This document shows, piece by piece, positions 35,164 to 47,041 of a DNA stretch of 64,000 bases (positions are counted from its first letter, which is position 1; every line of letters begins with the position of its first letter). The translations under genes were made by a program, and so were the position numbers. The stretch comes from Isoetes taiwanensis. Its lineage: Eukaryota; Streptophyta; Lycopodiopsida; Isoetales; Isoetaceae. The DNA lies in assembly GCA_021234155.1 (NCBI GenBank), contig JAJEKV010000003.1, forward strand, positions 30,675,166 to 30,739,165, read 5' to 3'. The notes under the pieces were generated by a model. That model searched no databases and had not been told where the DNA came from. It saw nothing but the letters and a program-made list of their open reading frames with translations.

Positions 35164-36141
35164 CGCATCCCAAGAAATGATATTTGAGGGGTTTCCCATG
35201 GTCTTTTTTTGAATTTTGAAAAGGCCAATCTAGCTATTTTTGCCAAGCTTCAAATCTAGAGTGTTTTCAGGTCAAATTGAGATACTTGAAATTTTGGCCA
35301 TTTTGACCATGGTCAATGAATTTTCAACCTTGGAAATGGTGAAAAAAAAATCATAGGAAAAGGGTGGAAAAATAGGAAAAAAAGGCTATGGTAGGATTTA
35401 GGGTGATAGAATGAAGGTAAAATTCAAGCTTCTTTGCTCTTGAGGTTTTCATGATCTCTTGAGAGCAATTCACAAGTGGAGGTGAGGCCAATAAAATATA
35501 GGTAGTGAAGTAATGAAAGAAGGCATGACAGGGGTGAAAATGAGGTATATAAAAAATGAAAGGAAGGTGGATGTAGGATGGATGAAATGGATGAAGGAAA
35601 TTTTGGAACCCCAGCAGCACATGATCATATCTCAAAAGCTCAAATCATACCTTATGATGAACATAACTTTGCTCAAGGCCCTAGGGTCTTCCAAACTTCT
35701 AAAAGGTCTTCCAATCTTCAAGGCCAAAATAAGAGCAATTCCACTTCTAAGTGCATCTTCATATGTGTGACTTCCAAATCATGGGTGCAACTCCATTTAG
35801 TTTCATATGAGTGAATATGAGCAACATGGTAATGACTCCTTGTATAGCTTGCAATATTCTTTGCCTGGTCTTCAAGAAATAAGAATGTAACTAGAAAACT
35901 TCCTCAAAGGAAAGAATTAGGCTATACAACCAAGATCCCAAGGGTCTTCCAAACTTGAACCAATTTCTTCCAAACTCTAGCAGGATCAAAATAGCACTAA
36001 CTCTTACCATATGAGTGATGAGAAAGTAACTTAAGATGAAACCTCAAAAGAAACCACAAGTCTTCCAAACTTTGACAAGTATCTTCCAATCTTGAAACTC
36101 TAAATATCATGCTGGTCCATGTTGCCCAAAAAGGGGCAACA
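33658..36141 (-). repeat. 5' LTR (right copy) of the Tat-like element
   Basis: This 2484 bp LTR has TGTTAGCC...GGGGCAACA ends and is a near copy of 23941-26412 with many small indels. It includes a T run of about 31 at 35133-35163. Confidence 0.92.
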
Positions 36142-36146
36142 ACCCT
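36142..36146. repeat. Target-site duplication ACCCT (right)
   Basis: This is the partner of 23936-23940, directly after the LTR terminus CAACA. Confidence 0.92.
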
Positions 36147-36796
36147 GTCCTGTTCATTCTCAAAAACAGAAGCCTCCATGCCTTCGACAACTGCAGGTTG
36201 AACATCCTTCCCTAGATCTAGGACCCTCTTAGAAGCTTTCAAGTCAGCTAATTCCCTAGCTTGCTGCAAATAGTGACTTGGTGTCGGTTTAGTGAACATG
36301 CCTCTACGCACAGCTGTAACCTCTTGGCAAATAGATATTGGCGTAACTGCTACATTGGTTGGCCAACTATACTTAAAACATGTCTCACCGTTCACATCTG
36401 TCTTCATGAACGTATCCTTGTATGCAGTAGCTCTACAGTGAGTAAGTCTGAGCAGATCTTTCTTCTGCTTCTGTGTAATCTCCAACTAATTTGCAGTTGG
36501 TGTCATCTTCTTCCTCACAAGAGATTAGGATCCCTTGTTTGGTCATCTTGTCTGCTTCCTTTTTCCTCGAGAAGAGAGTTAAGTCGAGCTTGCCATTTGT
36601 CTTGGCAAGGTCAACGTACCACTCGGCACCCTCGTCCATTTCCTCTTCAGGGCAGGCAGGGTCAGTGGTTGCTATAAGAATCGGCCCTTCATCATCTAAG
36701 GTGAGATCATATGGTACCGCATCTGGGTCGTCTACCCTTGACTTCTTGGCAGGATTAGAACCCGAATTATTAGGGGTTTTCTTCCTCTTGGCCACT
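36147..36796 (-). pseudogene. ParB-like gene, part upstream of the retrotransposon
   Basis: After TTTTGCAG (splice acceptor at 36797) the minus strand encodes a nuclear-localisation-like basic start (KRKKTPNNS...PAKKSR), an acidic stretch and NGKLDLTLFSRKKEADKM. After a one-base shift near 36490 it reads QKQKKDLLRLTHCRATAYKD, NVAVTPISICQEV and YLQQARELADLKASKRVLDL. The frame reaches ENEQDR at the Tat insertion and would run on into the ParB-like exon at 23935 (AQLEAMNKLNKYADHYP). The two pieces are therefore one gene cut by the insertion. The N-terminal function is unknown. Confidence 0.6.
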
Positions 36797-37312
36797 GCAA
36801 AAGAAGATGAACATTTTTTATAGTACTTTTCAGAACAGGAGATCACGCTTGGCGTGCATTTAAACCTAAATTAGTACAATTCATGCTTGGCGTGTTGGTA
36901 GCTCTTATTCTTGACCATGCTATGCGTGATTTTGAAACTAAATTAGTTTGCATCCACATTTTAAGCTACATACCCTTTATGAATCCATATTTCACACTAT
37001 TTAACCTCATTGAACATTGCTATCTCCAACTGTCTAACACCGCTATATTCTATATATAAAACAGAGCAAAATTATGTTCTACAAAATGGACAATCAGAGC
37101 ATTAACTGATGGTAATACTTAAAATTCATGCAAAGCATAATAACTCAAACTCATGCAAAGCATATTAACTGAAGGCAAGGAAATATCTCAAATTCATGCA
37201 AGCATAATACTCTCCACGATTGTGTGATACGTAGCAAATTAAATACCTTGAATAGGGTTACATTGTATTACGGTATTCGATCAACGTCCTCACGAAACTT
37301 GAGAAGAGCCGG
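36797..37312 (-). other. Intron-like stretch with CACGCC palindromes and possible upstream exon
   Basis: Just upstream of the acceptor lie CACGCTTGGCGTG (36844-36856) and weaker relatives near 36888 and 36925. At 37310-37245 the minus strand has coding-like text ending in TTCAAG/GTATTT, a donor-like site, so an earlier exon may sit there before the LINE breaks the region. Confidence 0.4.
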
Positions 37313-37719
37313 TTTTTTTTTTTTTTTTGAAGAACTGTGTCATCAATATATTAAAAGAATGGTAATGTTACAAAGCAGAACTGCCCCAAAGAGACAGCGA
37401 TACCTCGACACTCCACAACAAACTCACAGAAAAGCGCAACTCTCTTTGCTTTGTACAAAACCGACCATCACCATCTACAACACCCAAGAAGTCCCCGCCA
37501 AATGGCAAACTTCCACTCTACTACTCAGGGAACACCCGAAAGCTTTGAAATAGCTTGTGTACGAGTTGAGGAATTAGAGAGGCTGCAGTGCTGAATCCCC
37601 CTGAAAGATCCACAACCGGCGCCCAAATCAACCACACCAACCAAGCCACATACGGATGCAAGGCTTTGCCCGCAAGAGCGGCCAAGCACCGAGATACACA
37701 TGAAGCGAAGAGCTGGCGG

Positions 37720-40700
37720 CTAGTCAATCTCACGAAGCAGAGCCCCTAACCCAATCCCAAGCGACACGCAAGTGAGGGCATAAAACCGGACAATGCTCCA
37801 CGGTCTCACGATGAAGGCCACAACAAAGGGGAGAGGGCTCACACCCGGCCTAAACCGACTCACAAGGGCATTCACCACGATACGGTGATTGCACCACCAT
37901 ACGAAGCACCCTAACCCGATTGGGTGAAGTGAGCTCCATGTCCACGTCCAAACCGAAGCGCCATCGAGAACCCGGAAGCTGCGAGACCACTTGCACGAAG
38001 GGGGCGGTGTGTCATGAATAGCCGACACCCGGTAAGAAGACCGCACAAAGCAAGAAGACACAATATCCGGATGAACCTTCCAAACCTGGACCACCACATC
38101 ATCCCGAGGGACTATAGGTATGTGTAGCGAGAATACCCCCGCCGTGCTGCTCCCGTGATAGCCCGGTCCACGCCCCTCAAAAGCGAGCTCGAAAAGAACT
38201 CCCACGAAGCTAGGCTGACCACCCCAATACCAATCCTCCAAGGTGAGCACAAAGAGCTCGCCTCCAAGCGGCTGCGTCCAGAGCATGCGATGGCGACCAA
38301 GGGCAAGTCTTGTGAGGGGTAGAGGAACCCACAAGAAAGGAGAAGAGTGGTGATAAACCGAGGCATAATCTAGTTTGGAAGAGCACACGCACATGATCCC
38401 AAGCCCGCAACACTCCCGTGGAGAAAAGGGGATGCATGTGGGAAAGGCGGAGACCATACAACGTGCCGGGGCAACTCCACATGCACGCAGACGGCTTCCC
38501 AAAGCGCCACACAATGACGAAGAGATCGCAACAACGGTGCCGCACTGGGAGAAGATGCTCCATCCTGCAGAATGCTCCAAACAAACTTGGAGACCAACAC
38601 CTTGCTATGCAGCGCCAAATCCAGAATGGCCAAGCCCCCATCCTCCCGGGGGCGGAGACACTTCCACCAAGCCACTTTAACAACCGCCCCTTCATCATCC
38701 CCGCCCCACACAAAATTCCGAACAATCTTATCCAAAGCCTGTATCTTACCCTCGGGAGCTAGCATCGCAGATGCTGTATACACATGAGTGCTACAAAGCA
38801 CTGACTTGGCAATAGTGATCCTACCTGCCATGGACAACTTGCTACCCTTCCACCAATTGAGGTGCCTCTGCAACCCTTGCAAAATCTCATCCCACACCCT
38901 CCCCATGGAAACATCCCCTCCAAAGGGAATACCCAGCAGCTTAGTACACACATTACCTGGAAGCATCTTCCAAGGGAATAGAGCCAAACAAGGGGGCGGA
39001 GTGTTTGGGCCCATAATGCGGAGCACTTACCCCAATTGAGAGGAAGAATGCCCGAGGCCAAGGAGAAAGTATCCAACAAACCCTTCACATTCCGCAAATT
39101 CCTCTCTTCTGCCACCAAGAAGAGAAAAGTGTCATCGGCAAACTGGTTAATAATCTTTTGGCTACCATCCCGCATCCAAGCCCATCCACCACTCCCTCCT
39201 CCACCGCAGCAAAAACAACTAAAGACAAATTGCCTCCGCCACAATCGTAAACAAAAGCAGCCAAAGGGCACCCCCGACGCACCCCCTGCGCCTAAGGAGA
39301 AAGGCGGAGGGTTCACCCCGCACACCACCACCGTAGCCCGCGCTGACCTATGCGACTTCATGATCTGTCTCTATAAAGCGTGGACCACGGCCCAATGCTA
39401 ACATCATGGCGCATAAGAACTCCCCAAGCGGACACTATCGTAAGCTTTGGCAAAGTCAAGCTTAAGATAGGCAATGCCTTGACTGTTCTTCTAGCCCAAT
39501 AAAGGCCCTCATAAGCTGCGGCAACATTAGTCAAAATGTTCCTCCCGAGGGGACAAACCCTGATCGCGCACCTTACTAATGGAAGAAGTCAACACCGGCT
39601 TCAACTTCTCTGCGGGGCTTTTGCAATAATCTTATACCTGAGGAGGACAACAAGGAGATAGGCCTCCAATCACTAATAGTAGAAGGCTGCTTAACCTTAG
39701 GAATCAAAGAAATGCATGCGGTATTCAAGATTCTATCCATTTGAGAAGACTGTAGAAACTCAAGATACACCTGGTACACCGACTCACCAGCCCACTCCCA
39801 ATAAGTCCTAAAGAACTCCGCAGGGGATGCCATCCAATCCAGGACATTTATCCTTGGCCATGCACATACATGCCGCAGCTAAATCCTCTACGGAGAGCTC
39901 CCGCTCCAAGCTCTCACGCCCGATGAGGTAGAATAGATGGCTTAACGGCCCCCAAAACAAGCTCCCGCATCTCCCGCCATAGGGAAGAGTGCTTTCGCGC
40001 GAAAAACCACGAGAAATGGGCATGCACATATACGCAAATCAGCGGGATCCTCCAAAGTCCGGCCATCAGGCAAAGCAAGGGGCGCCATAGATGCCGCATA
40101 TCGCCGCTGCCTCGGCCGCTCACGAAGAACAAACCGAACTTGTGTCCCCTCCTTCAACCGGGTGGGGCGCCTTCACCGCGTGCCTCCCCGAGACTTTAAC
40201 TTTGCTCGAGCAACAATACGCCGCAACACCGCATTCTCCCCAATGCCATCGGAAGGCTGCGCCGAATCCTCTCAACTCGATAGAGACCATGCAACTCCTC
40301 GCCGCGCTCCGGGCTGCTGACACGCGCCTACCAAAGACCTTGGCAAAACGCTTCACCTCGCCAAGGCGGTCACCATACCATACATACCCCGAGAGATGAA
40401 AAGGTATCAAGCCACAACTCGGCACGGGCCAAGAAATCCGCATCTTAAGCCGGGTGTTCAAGCGGAACACCGCCCTAGAGGGCCGAGAGGCATTTGCACC
40501 AGACCGGGGGGGTAATGATCGAGAAATGGAGGTAGACGAATGTTACTCCGGCACAAAGAGGGCACACCATCCAAAGGCGCATGGGGAAGCATAACATCGG
40601 TCATGCCTAGCATGCCCGACCCCGCACCAATCACGCCTATTACAATAGGTGAAAGACAAGTCTCCGGGGACCTCAACCAAGGCCAAATCCCGCAACAAAC

Positions 40701-41220
40701 GAGACCCTTTGGTCCTTCTCAAACCCATGCACAACACGTGTTCCGAACCGAGGCGATCCTCTACTCGCTCTACCATATTGAAGTCCCCTAACAACAACCA
40801 AGCGTTACCCACGCAACCCACCAAGGGCTCGTAACTTATTCGAATCGTGGCCCATAAAGCACCCCACCGAGAAGGCTGATTAGGGGCATAAACATTAACA
40901 ATCCCCACTCTTGCCCTCCCTCCAACCACTTAATTATTGCCCACCGACCAAACACATGCACTGCAGAGTAATGCGGACTGCATATCCATCCTCCAAGCAA
41001 TAAGAGTACCCCCCACTAGTCCGCCCGTAAGAAGAAGCAATAGAGGCAACCGCCTACCAACCATATTCATGAGCCTAGATATATCACCCCCGGTGACACT
41101 TATGCTCCTGAATACAAACAATATCGAGCGAAACCTGCGAAGTGCCAAAGAAACACGGGCCCTCTTACTACTAGAGGACCGCACCCCCGTGACATTCCAA
41201 CTAAGGATCGACCTATTCAT
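37720..41220 (-). pseudogene. LINE ORF2 (endonuclease and reverse transcriptase), frameshifted
   Basis: The endonuclease begins ILSWNVTGVRSSSSKRARV at about 41215 and continues with GIVNVYAPNQPSRWGALW and AWLLLGDFNMVERVEDRLG (frame 40929-40543). The reverse transcriptase shows AKDKCPGLDGIP, SLIPKVKQPSTISDWRPIS and KIINQFADDTFLFLV (catalytic FADD at about 39160), then KLSMAGRITIAKSVL and IVRNFVWGG. Many frameshifts split it, although the conserved blocks are well preserved. Long plus-strand frames over this interval are antisense shadows. Confidence 0.85.
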
Positions 41221-41292
41221 CCCGGGAGGAGAAGTGTCCGCCCCCACATGCCTACCCACCGGGCCATCAGCCCACTCCCAGCGAGTCATCAT

Positions 41293-41972
41293 CTAGAGCC
41301 GGAGGATTAATCGGAAGAATGTGATCCACAAATGCTCTGCGTGAGATTCCACTTCCAACACGTGTTGGAAGTCCCCGTGCACCTCCATAGAGTCATGGGC
41401 CACACTAGTCTCTACCTCCACCCGGGCTGCTCCAGCCACCTCATGCTCAGCACATACCGCTACCGGGACATCCCCACCAGGATCACCAGCCTCTCCCACA
41501 ACCTTGTCCTCAGATCTAGCCACAACCAAATCATCTGAGCCCTCCCCCTGAGCCACCACGTCCCCTAGCCCCGCCATCCAATGGGCGGCCAAGAAGAAGC
41601 CTGCCCCGGCCTCGTCCCACACCACCTCTCCCAACCACACCACCTCGTCCAACTCCACTCACTGCACCATGGAGTCCTCATGCATTGCCTCAGGGGCAGG
41701 AATCCCGGCCCCCTACATAAGCACCCCAAGGAAAACCCTACCACATCACAAGCACCAGCAGGATCATCAACATGGTCAGATGGTAGCACAATAGATGGAA
41801 ACATCCGCCGGATCTCAGAGCCATTCAAAAGCTTCAATCGGAAGAGAAAATGCCAGGGACCACTACGCACTGGAAGAGAAGTGGGCACAGGCTGCAAAGC
41901 AGGCAGTGAGATTCCTCTTCCACCGCTTCCTCTGCCCCGTCCGCCTCGACCACCTCTGGTTTTAGAAGACAT
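41293..41972 (-). pseudogene. LINE ORF1 start with RG-rich N-terminus
   Basis: From the ATG at 41972 the minus strand reads SSKTRGGRGGRGRGSGGRG, an RNA-binding-like RG-rich start, then PWHFLFRLKLLNGSEI. Frame 41658-41293 continues the interval in another frame with Glu/Val-rich text. Position and composition fit ORF1 of the same LINE. Confidence 0.55.
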
Positions 41973-42050
41973 ATCCGGAGTCGCCTAGTAACAGAGTCGG
42001 AAGGTCGCTCGGATACGCGCTCGAGCTGCTCGAAGAAATAGCTTTTTCTA

Positions 42051-42113
42051 CAACAACGTTCAAAATTGAATGCACTAATTTTGATGAAATGCACTTCAAA
42101 AGGAATATTCCAA
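42051..42113 (+). repeat. Left terminal inverted repeat (putative)
   Basis: CAACAACGTTCAAAATTGAA followed by TGCACTAATTTT faces AACGCACTTATTTT-like sequence in the reverse complement of 51465-51518. Twenty-seven of the first 34 bases match, and indels are needed further in. Confidence 0.55.
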
Positions 42114-42473
42114 AGATTCCCCTAAAAACAAGAAATTTCTTGCTATTTTTGTGGTAATATTGATAATTTAGACATTTTTACAAATTTTTGTACCCTATTT
42201 TGGGTTTGTGTGAAAACTTGAAGGCATATTTTTTTTGTTCCTAACCTAAATTGTAACAACTAAATATGGAACAAAAAAATAAAAAAGCACCCTAACTCTT
42301 AATGGTAGTAGAATGAAAATATCTCAAATCTATAAGTAAGAGACGTGATGCACAAAGTAGTTTTAAATAGAAATTTATAAGAGACACTACAACAGTTACA
42401 CAAAACATATTATTTATGAAATGTAGCATGACTTTGCAATTATCAAGAATAAACTATATCCTGAAAATAACTG

Positions 42474-45400
42474 TTATCTAACGTAATTTGACTTTGCTGC
42501 TAGTGCAGGATCTATCTCATCATCAGATTCGTTGACACCGTGGTCGGTATCATCACTGTTTGTGTCTAGTGCCTCGCTGTCAGAGGTGGATGTGCTGGAA
42601 CGGTCCTCCTCATCACTGTCCACTAGTAAAATGTCATCTTCTCTGTCAGCAACATTGTCAACATTTTTTGACGACTCACCTAGACCACAAGCAGATTTTA
42701 GTAGCTTTTTAGTAGTCTCGCGCAGTCTGTTGTTGGCTTTCAGGGTAAAGTCATATGCAAGGATTTTTACTTCTGAGAGATGAAGCATATCCGTTCTTGC
42801 TGTGCTTCTTGCTCTTTTGCCTCTATTGGATTTCAACATCTCAAAGTCATACCGTCCATCAAATGCATTTTTTGATGTAGTTCTCATCCAATGCACCTTT
42901 AATTGTGTGGGTAATCCTTCCTCGCGAACAACATCAAGGACTTTTGCCAACCAAAACATTCGGCCTTCCTCATCATCGTCAGCCAAAACAGCAACTAGCA
43001 TTCCCTTTTGTATTTCTGAAGTATTTCCAGATATTCTAGCTTCTTGTTGTACTGTTCTTCTAGGGCCTGTGTACAGTACACGACCTTCCTCGTCTGAGCT
43101 GAGAACTTGTTCAACTTCGTCTATTGCTACATCATCAGTTGCAAGCATATGAGATCTTTTCTCTGGCCACCGGAATGCAATTGTTGTTGGCCCTAGTGCC
43201 ATCTTTTGCAGAAGGTTGCCTTGCTTACTAAAGAAAGAACTCCACCACAAACAAGCTGCTTCATCAAAGTGATTGTAACAAAGCTTAATACTTCTTTCAA
43301 ATGCATCTAAGGATTTTTTTGGATCAAATGCTCTTTTTTCCTTGTGACTCTTGGTTATCTCAAATAGATTCTTGAGGGGCATTTGCTCTGCCAACATCAT
43401 AGTATTAGGATCAGGAATATAACGAATAAAGTGTAGACCATCCTTTGGTAACCATTCTCGTGATGTAGCATATTTCTTCCCTTGTAATAAGGTCTTGCTA
43501 TTTTGTAAGAAGAACTTTGCATGGTGCTGAAATGTGATGTTCCTTAACGGCTCAATAGCACAACCATCTCCATCATTGCGAAATACAAACTCTCTAAAAT
43601 CAAAAGTCTCCTCGATTAGCTCAACTTCTGGTTGAGGATTATAAGAATCTTTGATAACTTCAACCATTGTTGGCAAAGTAAACGCCCTTTTTCTAGCAAG
43701 ACGTTTGGAGAATCTGCTGAACATCTGATCAATTTGGTCGTGCGTGTGCCCAACAAGTAGAAAACCAATCTTTACTTTCTTAAAGATTTGTTTCTCGACC
43801 AACATGGCACAATAAGCAAAGACCACTTGATTTTTATTTTCTCTTGTAGTGTTGTCCAGTTGAAGGTATAACACTGGCGGTAAATTTTCCAAGCTACAAA
43901 GAATCTTGTGCAAAATTGTAACTACAAGATTTGGATCACTGTGAAGATTTGGATAATTGAGAAAAGCTTTACAACGAAGCTTACCAGAAAAAATCATTGC
44001 GCCAACAACATGTAGGTGAATGAAGTCTTGCTCTGGAAGATCCTTAGGCACATTCACAAAGTGAGGTATCGTGGTTTTCTTTTGATCCATGCCATCTATT
44101 ACAACTGAAAGATACTGAAGGGGCTTCTCTAGCGACTTTTTTCTGTGCTTGGACAATTTTCTTCTTTCTAACAATTGTCGTTCCCTGTGTTTATTAAGTT
44201 GCTCCTTGAGTGCATCTACACATAAAATAGTTGTCAGACAAACTTGTAGGAGAATACAAAAAATAAAGGATTCTTGTTATCTTACTTTTAACATGTAAAG
44301 TTTTTGCACTTTGCCTCTTAGCCTTCAACTCAGCGCATGTGGAGCAAACTGACATACGATGCTTTCTTGGAATCCTTACACGAGCGAATTCTTTCTTCCA
44401 CAAAACAGTAAAATGTGAATAAGAAACTTGGCGCACACCAGATTCTAGGCATGTTTCTTTGTAGTTGTTGTAGACTTCACGTTTTGTGAAATTATCATTC
44501 AAATGGTACATTGGACTATTGGGCAACTTTTCACAAGATTCTTTGAAGAAGTTTTCCATCCAAGCTACACATTCTAGAGCATGAGCAGTCACAACATTTC
44601 CGGAGTGGCAGTAATCATTAATTCGTGGATTCTTATCGAGTCTTTTTTTCAACCTTGATAGTCTCCTGCTTCCTAAACAATGGATGATTTTGAATGCTGT
44701 CTGACAAACTTCAATTCCCTTACAGTAATAAAGAAACTTATCTCCTCTGTCAGGCCTTATATTGTATGCCAGATAACCTCTTTGGTCCGCCAAAGTCATT
44801 GCACTGTAGTGATCACGTAGTAACCTCAACTCTCTCAAACTTATCTTTGAAATACAATTATTCTTACAACAATGTTGGATGTGCGCCTTCCTTAAGTTTG
44901 CCTCATCCATGAGTCGGCGGCGTCTCCGTGAGTCGCAAGCCTTTTTGTGCAGATTTCTCTTAAAGTTGTTGCTTCGAGGTTCTTTGAATTCAAACAGTTT
45001 GCCACGATGTTCCGAATCCTCTTCTAAATCAGTCTGGAGTTGATTATCTTGTTGAGACGTCCCACCCTCGGGAAAAAGCAGCCTTGGAAGGACTCGAAGT
45101 GCAGAAGCACCTGGAAAGCCATTAAAGGATGGCGTTGCTCCGAACTGACTAGGATTACAAAAGGAATTTGTGGCAACATCTGCTTCATTTTGAGAGGGTT
45201 CCTTCTCAAGGGATTCTAAGATGTCAATTGTATCAATCTGAGTGGAATACAGAGGGGGTGGATTCATGTTGGATTGTCGTGGAGTATCTTGCATTGGTGG
45301 TGGCAAAGACATTGCATCTGATGTCGTGTGCAAAGAAGGTAGAAGTGGCAAAGAAGAATTGCTTGGAATACTTTGTTTTGTCAAGTGTGCACTGCAAGCA

Positions 45401-45633
45401 AAAATTGTCTCGTCTGGAGTAAATTGCATGGGGGGTGGAATTTTGATACACTGTGGTGGAGTGAATTCCATTGAGGGTGGCAAAACTACTGTGTCTGGAG
45501 AGATTTGCATGGGAGGCGGAATTTTGGCAGGCTGTGTATCTGGTGTTATCTGCATTGGAGGTGGAATGTGCAATTTCTGTGGAGGGGTGACCTGCATTGG
45601 AGGTGGAAATCTAGTAGAATGTGATGTCTCCAT
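42474..45633 (-). CDS. DUF7869-like transposase candidate, two exons, intact
   Basis: Exon 1 is 45633-44286 and exon 2 is 44215-42474. The 70 bp intron 44216-44285 has GTAAGA and TGTAG ends, giving 1029 residues without a stop. The N-terminus (residues 10-125) repeats a PPPMQ-TP unit about seven times. A Cys cluster (HCCKNNC) and GIEVCQTAFKIIHCLGSRRL follow. The core has VVIDGMDQ (D490), LYLQLDNTTRENKNQ (D570) and LLVGHTHDQIDQMFSRFS (about 605-620). This spaced Asp, Asp, HxxxxxD pattern recalls RNase H-fold transposases and the family I know as DUF7869. A strand-rich region (about 840-900, MFWLAKVLDVV) and an acidic tail end the protein. The catalytic role is inferred. Confidence 0.8.
44216..44285 (-). 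other. Spliceosomal intron in the transposase-like gene
   Basis: The donor A/GTAAGA and acceptor TTTATGTGTAG/A bracket 70 bp. Removing it joins the open frames in phase 1 with continuous homologous-looking text on both sides. It shows that the gene is eukaryotic and not a bacterial contaminant. Confidence 0.82.
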
Positions 45634-45705
45634 CTCCTTAAAAAAGCACGTCGTTTGAATTTCTACACGGTCACTGTTTTAGACTGACGAACAAGCACAA
45701 GCAGC

Positions 45706-45783
45706 GGTATAAATTTATACCAATGCTACACTCAAGCATAGTCCTGGAAAGGTTAAGTAGAGCAAGCGGTATGAATTCATACC
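45706..45783. promoter_or_regulatory. Two 16 bp palindromes upstream of the transposase-like gene
   Basis: GGTATAAATTTATACC (45706-45721) and GGTATGAATTCATACC (45768-45783) are both perfect palindromes. They are preceded by AGCAGC or GCAAGC and followed by AATGC or AATCC. The nearer one is 73 bases from the start codon of the leftward gene. Confidence 0.85.
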
Positions 45784-46134
45784 AATCCCAAATACACGTA
45801 AAGAATTTCAGCAATTGTAAACAACTTCACGTATACACAACTCTATGGCAATGCACGATTAAAATTCGAGAAGAAAAAACATACCAAAATACTTTAACTC
45901 TCTCTCATTTCTTACATACGCAAATTTCACCAAGGCGCTAAGCATCTCCGCCTTCAGAACAATCTTCTTCACCATAGAAGTGGACCTATAAAAGCCTGTA
46001 TACGGACATGACCAGGTGAGCCACGTATGCCATCCTATTTACTCTTAATGTTCTTTGCGTTTTTCGTTTTTTCTTTAGAATATTCCTTTTTAAATTTATA
46101 CTTGTACCTTTGAGGTTTTCAACAATAAGTTTGT

Positions 46135-46369
46135 GGTATGAATTTATACCGTGGTGGTATTAATTTATACCATCATGCATTGTTGAATATTTACTGGTCA
46201 CAACTTTAAGGCATTGACACCCTTAAGAAGTAGATGACGGTATAAATTCATACCGTCTCTTTCACAAGAGAGAGTAAAAGCGGGATTAATTAATCCCAAA
46301 AAGTGCATTTCTAGAAGTTTCTCTGTCTTATATTAGAAGGCGAAATGTTGTGTGGTATGAATTCATACG
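46135..46369. promoter_or_regulatory. Four further copies of the palindrome in the divergent promoter
   Basis: The copies are GGTATGAATTTATACC (46135-46150), GGTATTAATTTATACC (46156-46171), GGTATAAATTCATACC (46239-46254) and GGTATGAATTCATACG (46354-46369). Two lie only five bases apart. The third extends to GACGGTA...TACCGTC. Identical half-sites GGTAT/ATACC with a variable centre suggest a protein-binding site rather than chance. Confidence 0.85.
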
Positions 46370-46627
46370 GTTCCTTTTCTTTCTCAAAGTTCCATCCTTA
46401 AAATAACATTTTAATTGCTAAAAAAATTCTATCTTTTTAACTTTCCTAAGATGTTGGACGTTGTGCAACAACAACCGTCCCTTTTACTTGCAATTCGTTT
46501 CTGTTGAAGACCACAGCAAACACAAACGTTGCAGAACCCGACAACAGCAGAATCAAATGTCCTCAAACCCGACAAAAGGAGAATCGGCAGTTAGAAACTT
46601 AGTTCGGATAACCAGATCGGCAGACAG

Positions 46628-47041
46628 AGAAATCGATTTTGCAGACTTAAGAAATCCGAAGCAGCAAAGAAAATCGATTTTGCAGACTTAAGAAATCCGA
46701 AGCAGCAAAGTGAAATCCGAAGCAGCAAAGGAAATCGATTTTGCAACTTAAGAAATTGTTCTGTACCAGGACTTCATGTAGAACAGCAACCAGACCTGAA
46801 CAATTGAAAAATCAGCTGAGAAGTTGAAAAATCGGCTGTAGAATTATAAAAATCTGCTGTAGAAATAGCAAAATCGGTAGTAGAATAAGCCGATTCACTG
46901 TTATCTTGACACATCTTTCTACTTAGTAAGAGTAGATATTTTGGCGTACAGACAAGGAAATTGACAGAAAAGTGATGAAATCGGCCAGTTTTGCCGCACT
47001 TTTAGTAGCTTTTCTACACTTTTAGTAGCTTTTCTACATTT
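46628..47041. repeat. Short tandem repeats in the methyltransferase gene leader
   Basis: A unit near GAAATCGATTTTGCAGACTT plus AAGAAATCCGAAGCAGCAAA repeats about two and a half times (46628-46755). AAAATCGGCTGTAGAA-like units follow at 46803-46890. A 20-mer CACTTTTAGTAGCTTTTCTA is doubled at about 46998-47038. Confidence 0.78.

Larger units (their letters stand above)
23941..36141 (-). mobile_element. Full-length Ty3/gypsy retrotransposon, Tat-like, 12.2 kb
   Basis: Two LTRs of about 2.5 kb (23941-26412 and 33658-36141) flank a 7.2 kb interior and are bordered by ACCCT duplications. The minus strand carries, in order, gag with zinc knuckles, protease, an extra RNase H, reverse transcriptase, RNase H and integrase, with integrase last as in Ty3/gypsy. 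The long LTRs, two RNase H domains and a possible antisense reading frame near the 3' LTR recall the plant Tat lineage. All coding parts contain stops and frameshifts, so this copy is dead, and the LTRs have diverged by many small changes. Confidence 0.92.
37313..42040 (-). mobile_element. GC-rich plant LINE with poly(A) tail
   Basis: A 16-T run at 37313-37328 is the poly(A) tail of a minus-strand LINE. Its 3' end matches the truncated insertion at 6344. Going right, the strand encodes the reverse transcriptase C-terminal part, the catalytic region, the endonuclease and an RG-rich ORF1, in the correct order for a nearly full-length L1-type element. Its base composition is clearly richer in GC than everything around it. 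I found no convincing target duplication. Confidence 0.85.

Noticed and set aside
38375-39401. Long plus-strand frames over the GC-rich LINE
   Set aside because: They are antisense to a recognisable reverse transcriptase; high GC makes stop codons rare on the opposite strand.
37300-42040. Target-site duplication of the GC-rich LINE
   Set aside because: GAGAAGAGCCGG left of the tail has only a weak partner near 42030 (CGAAGAAATAGC), not convincing.
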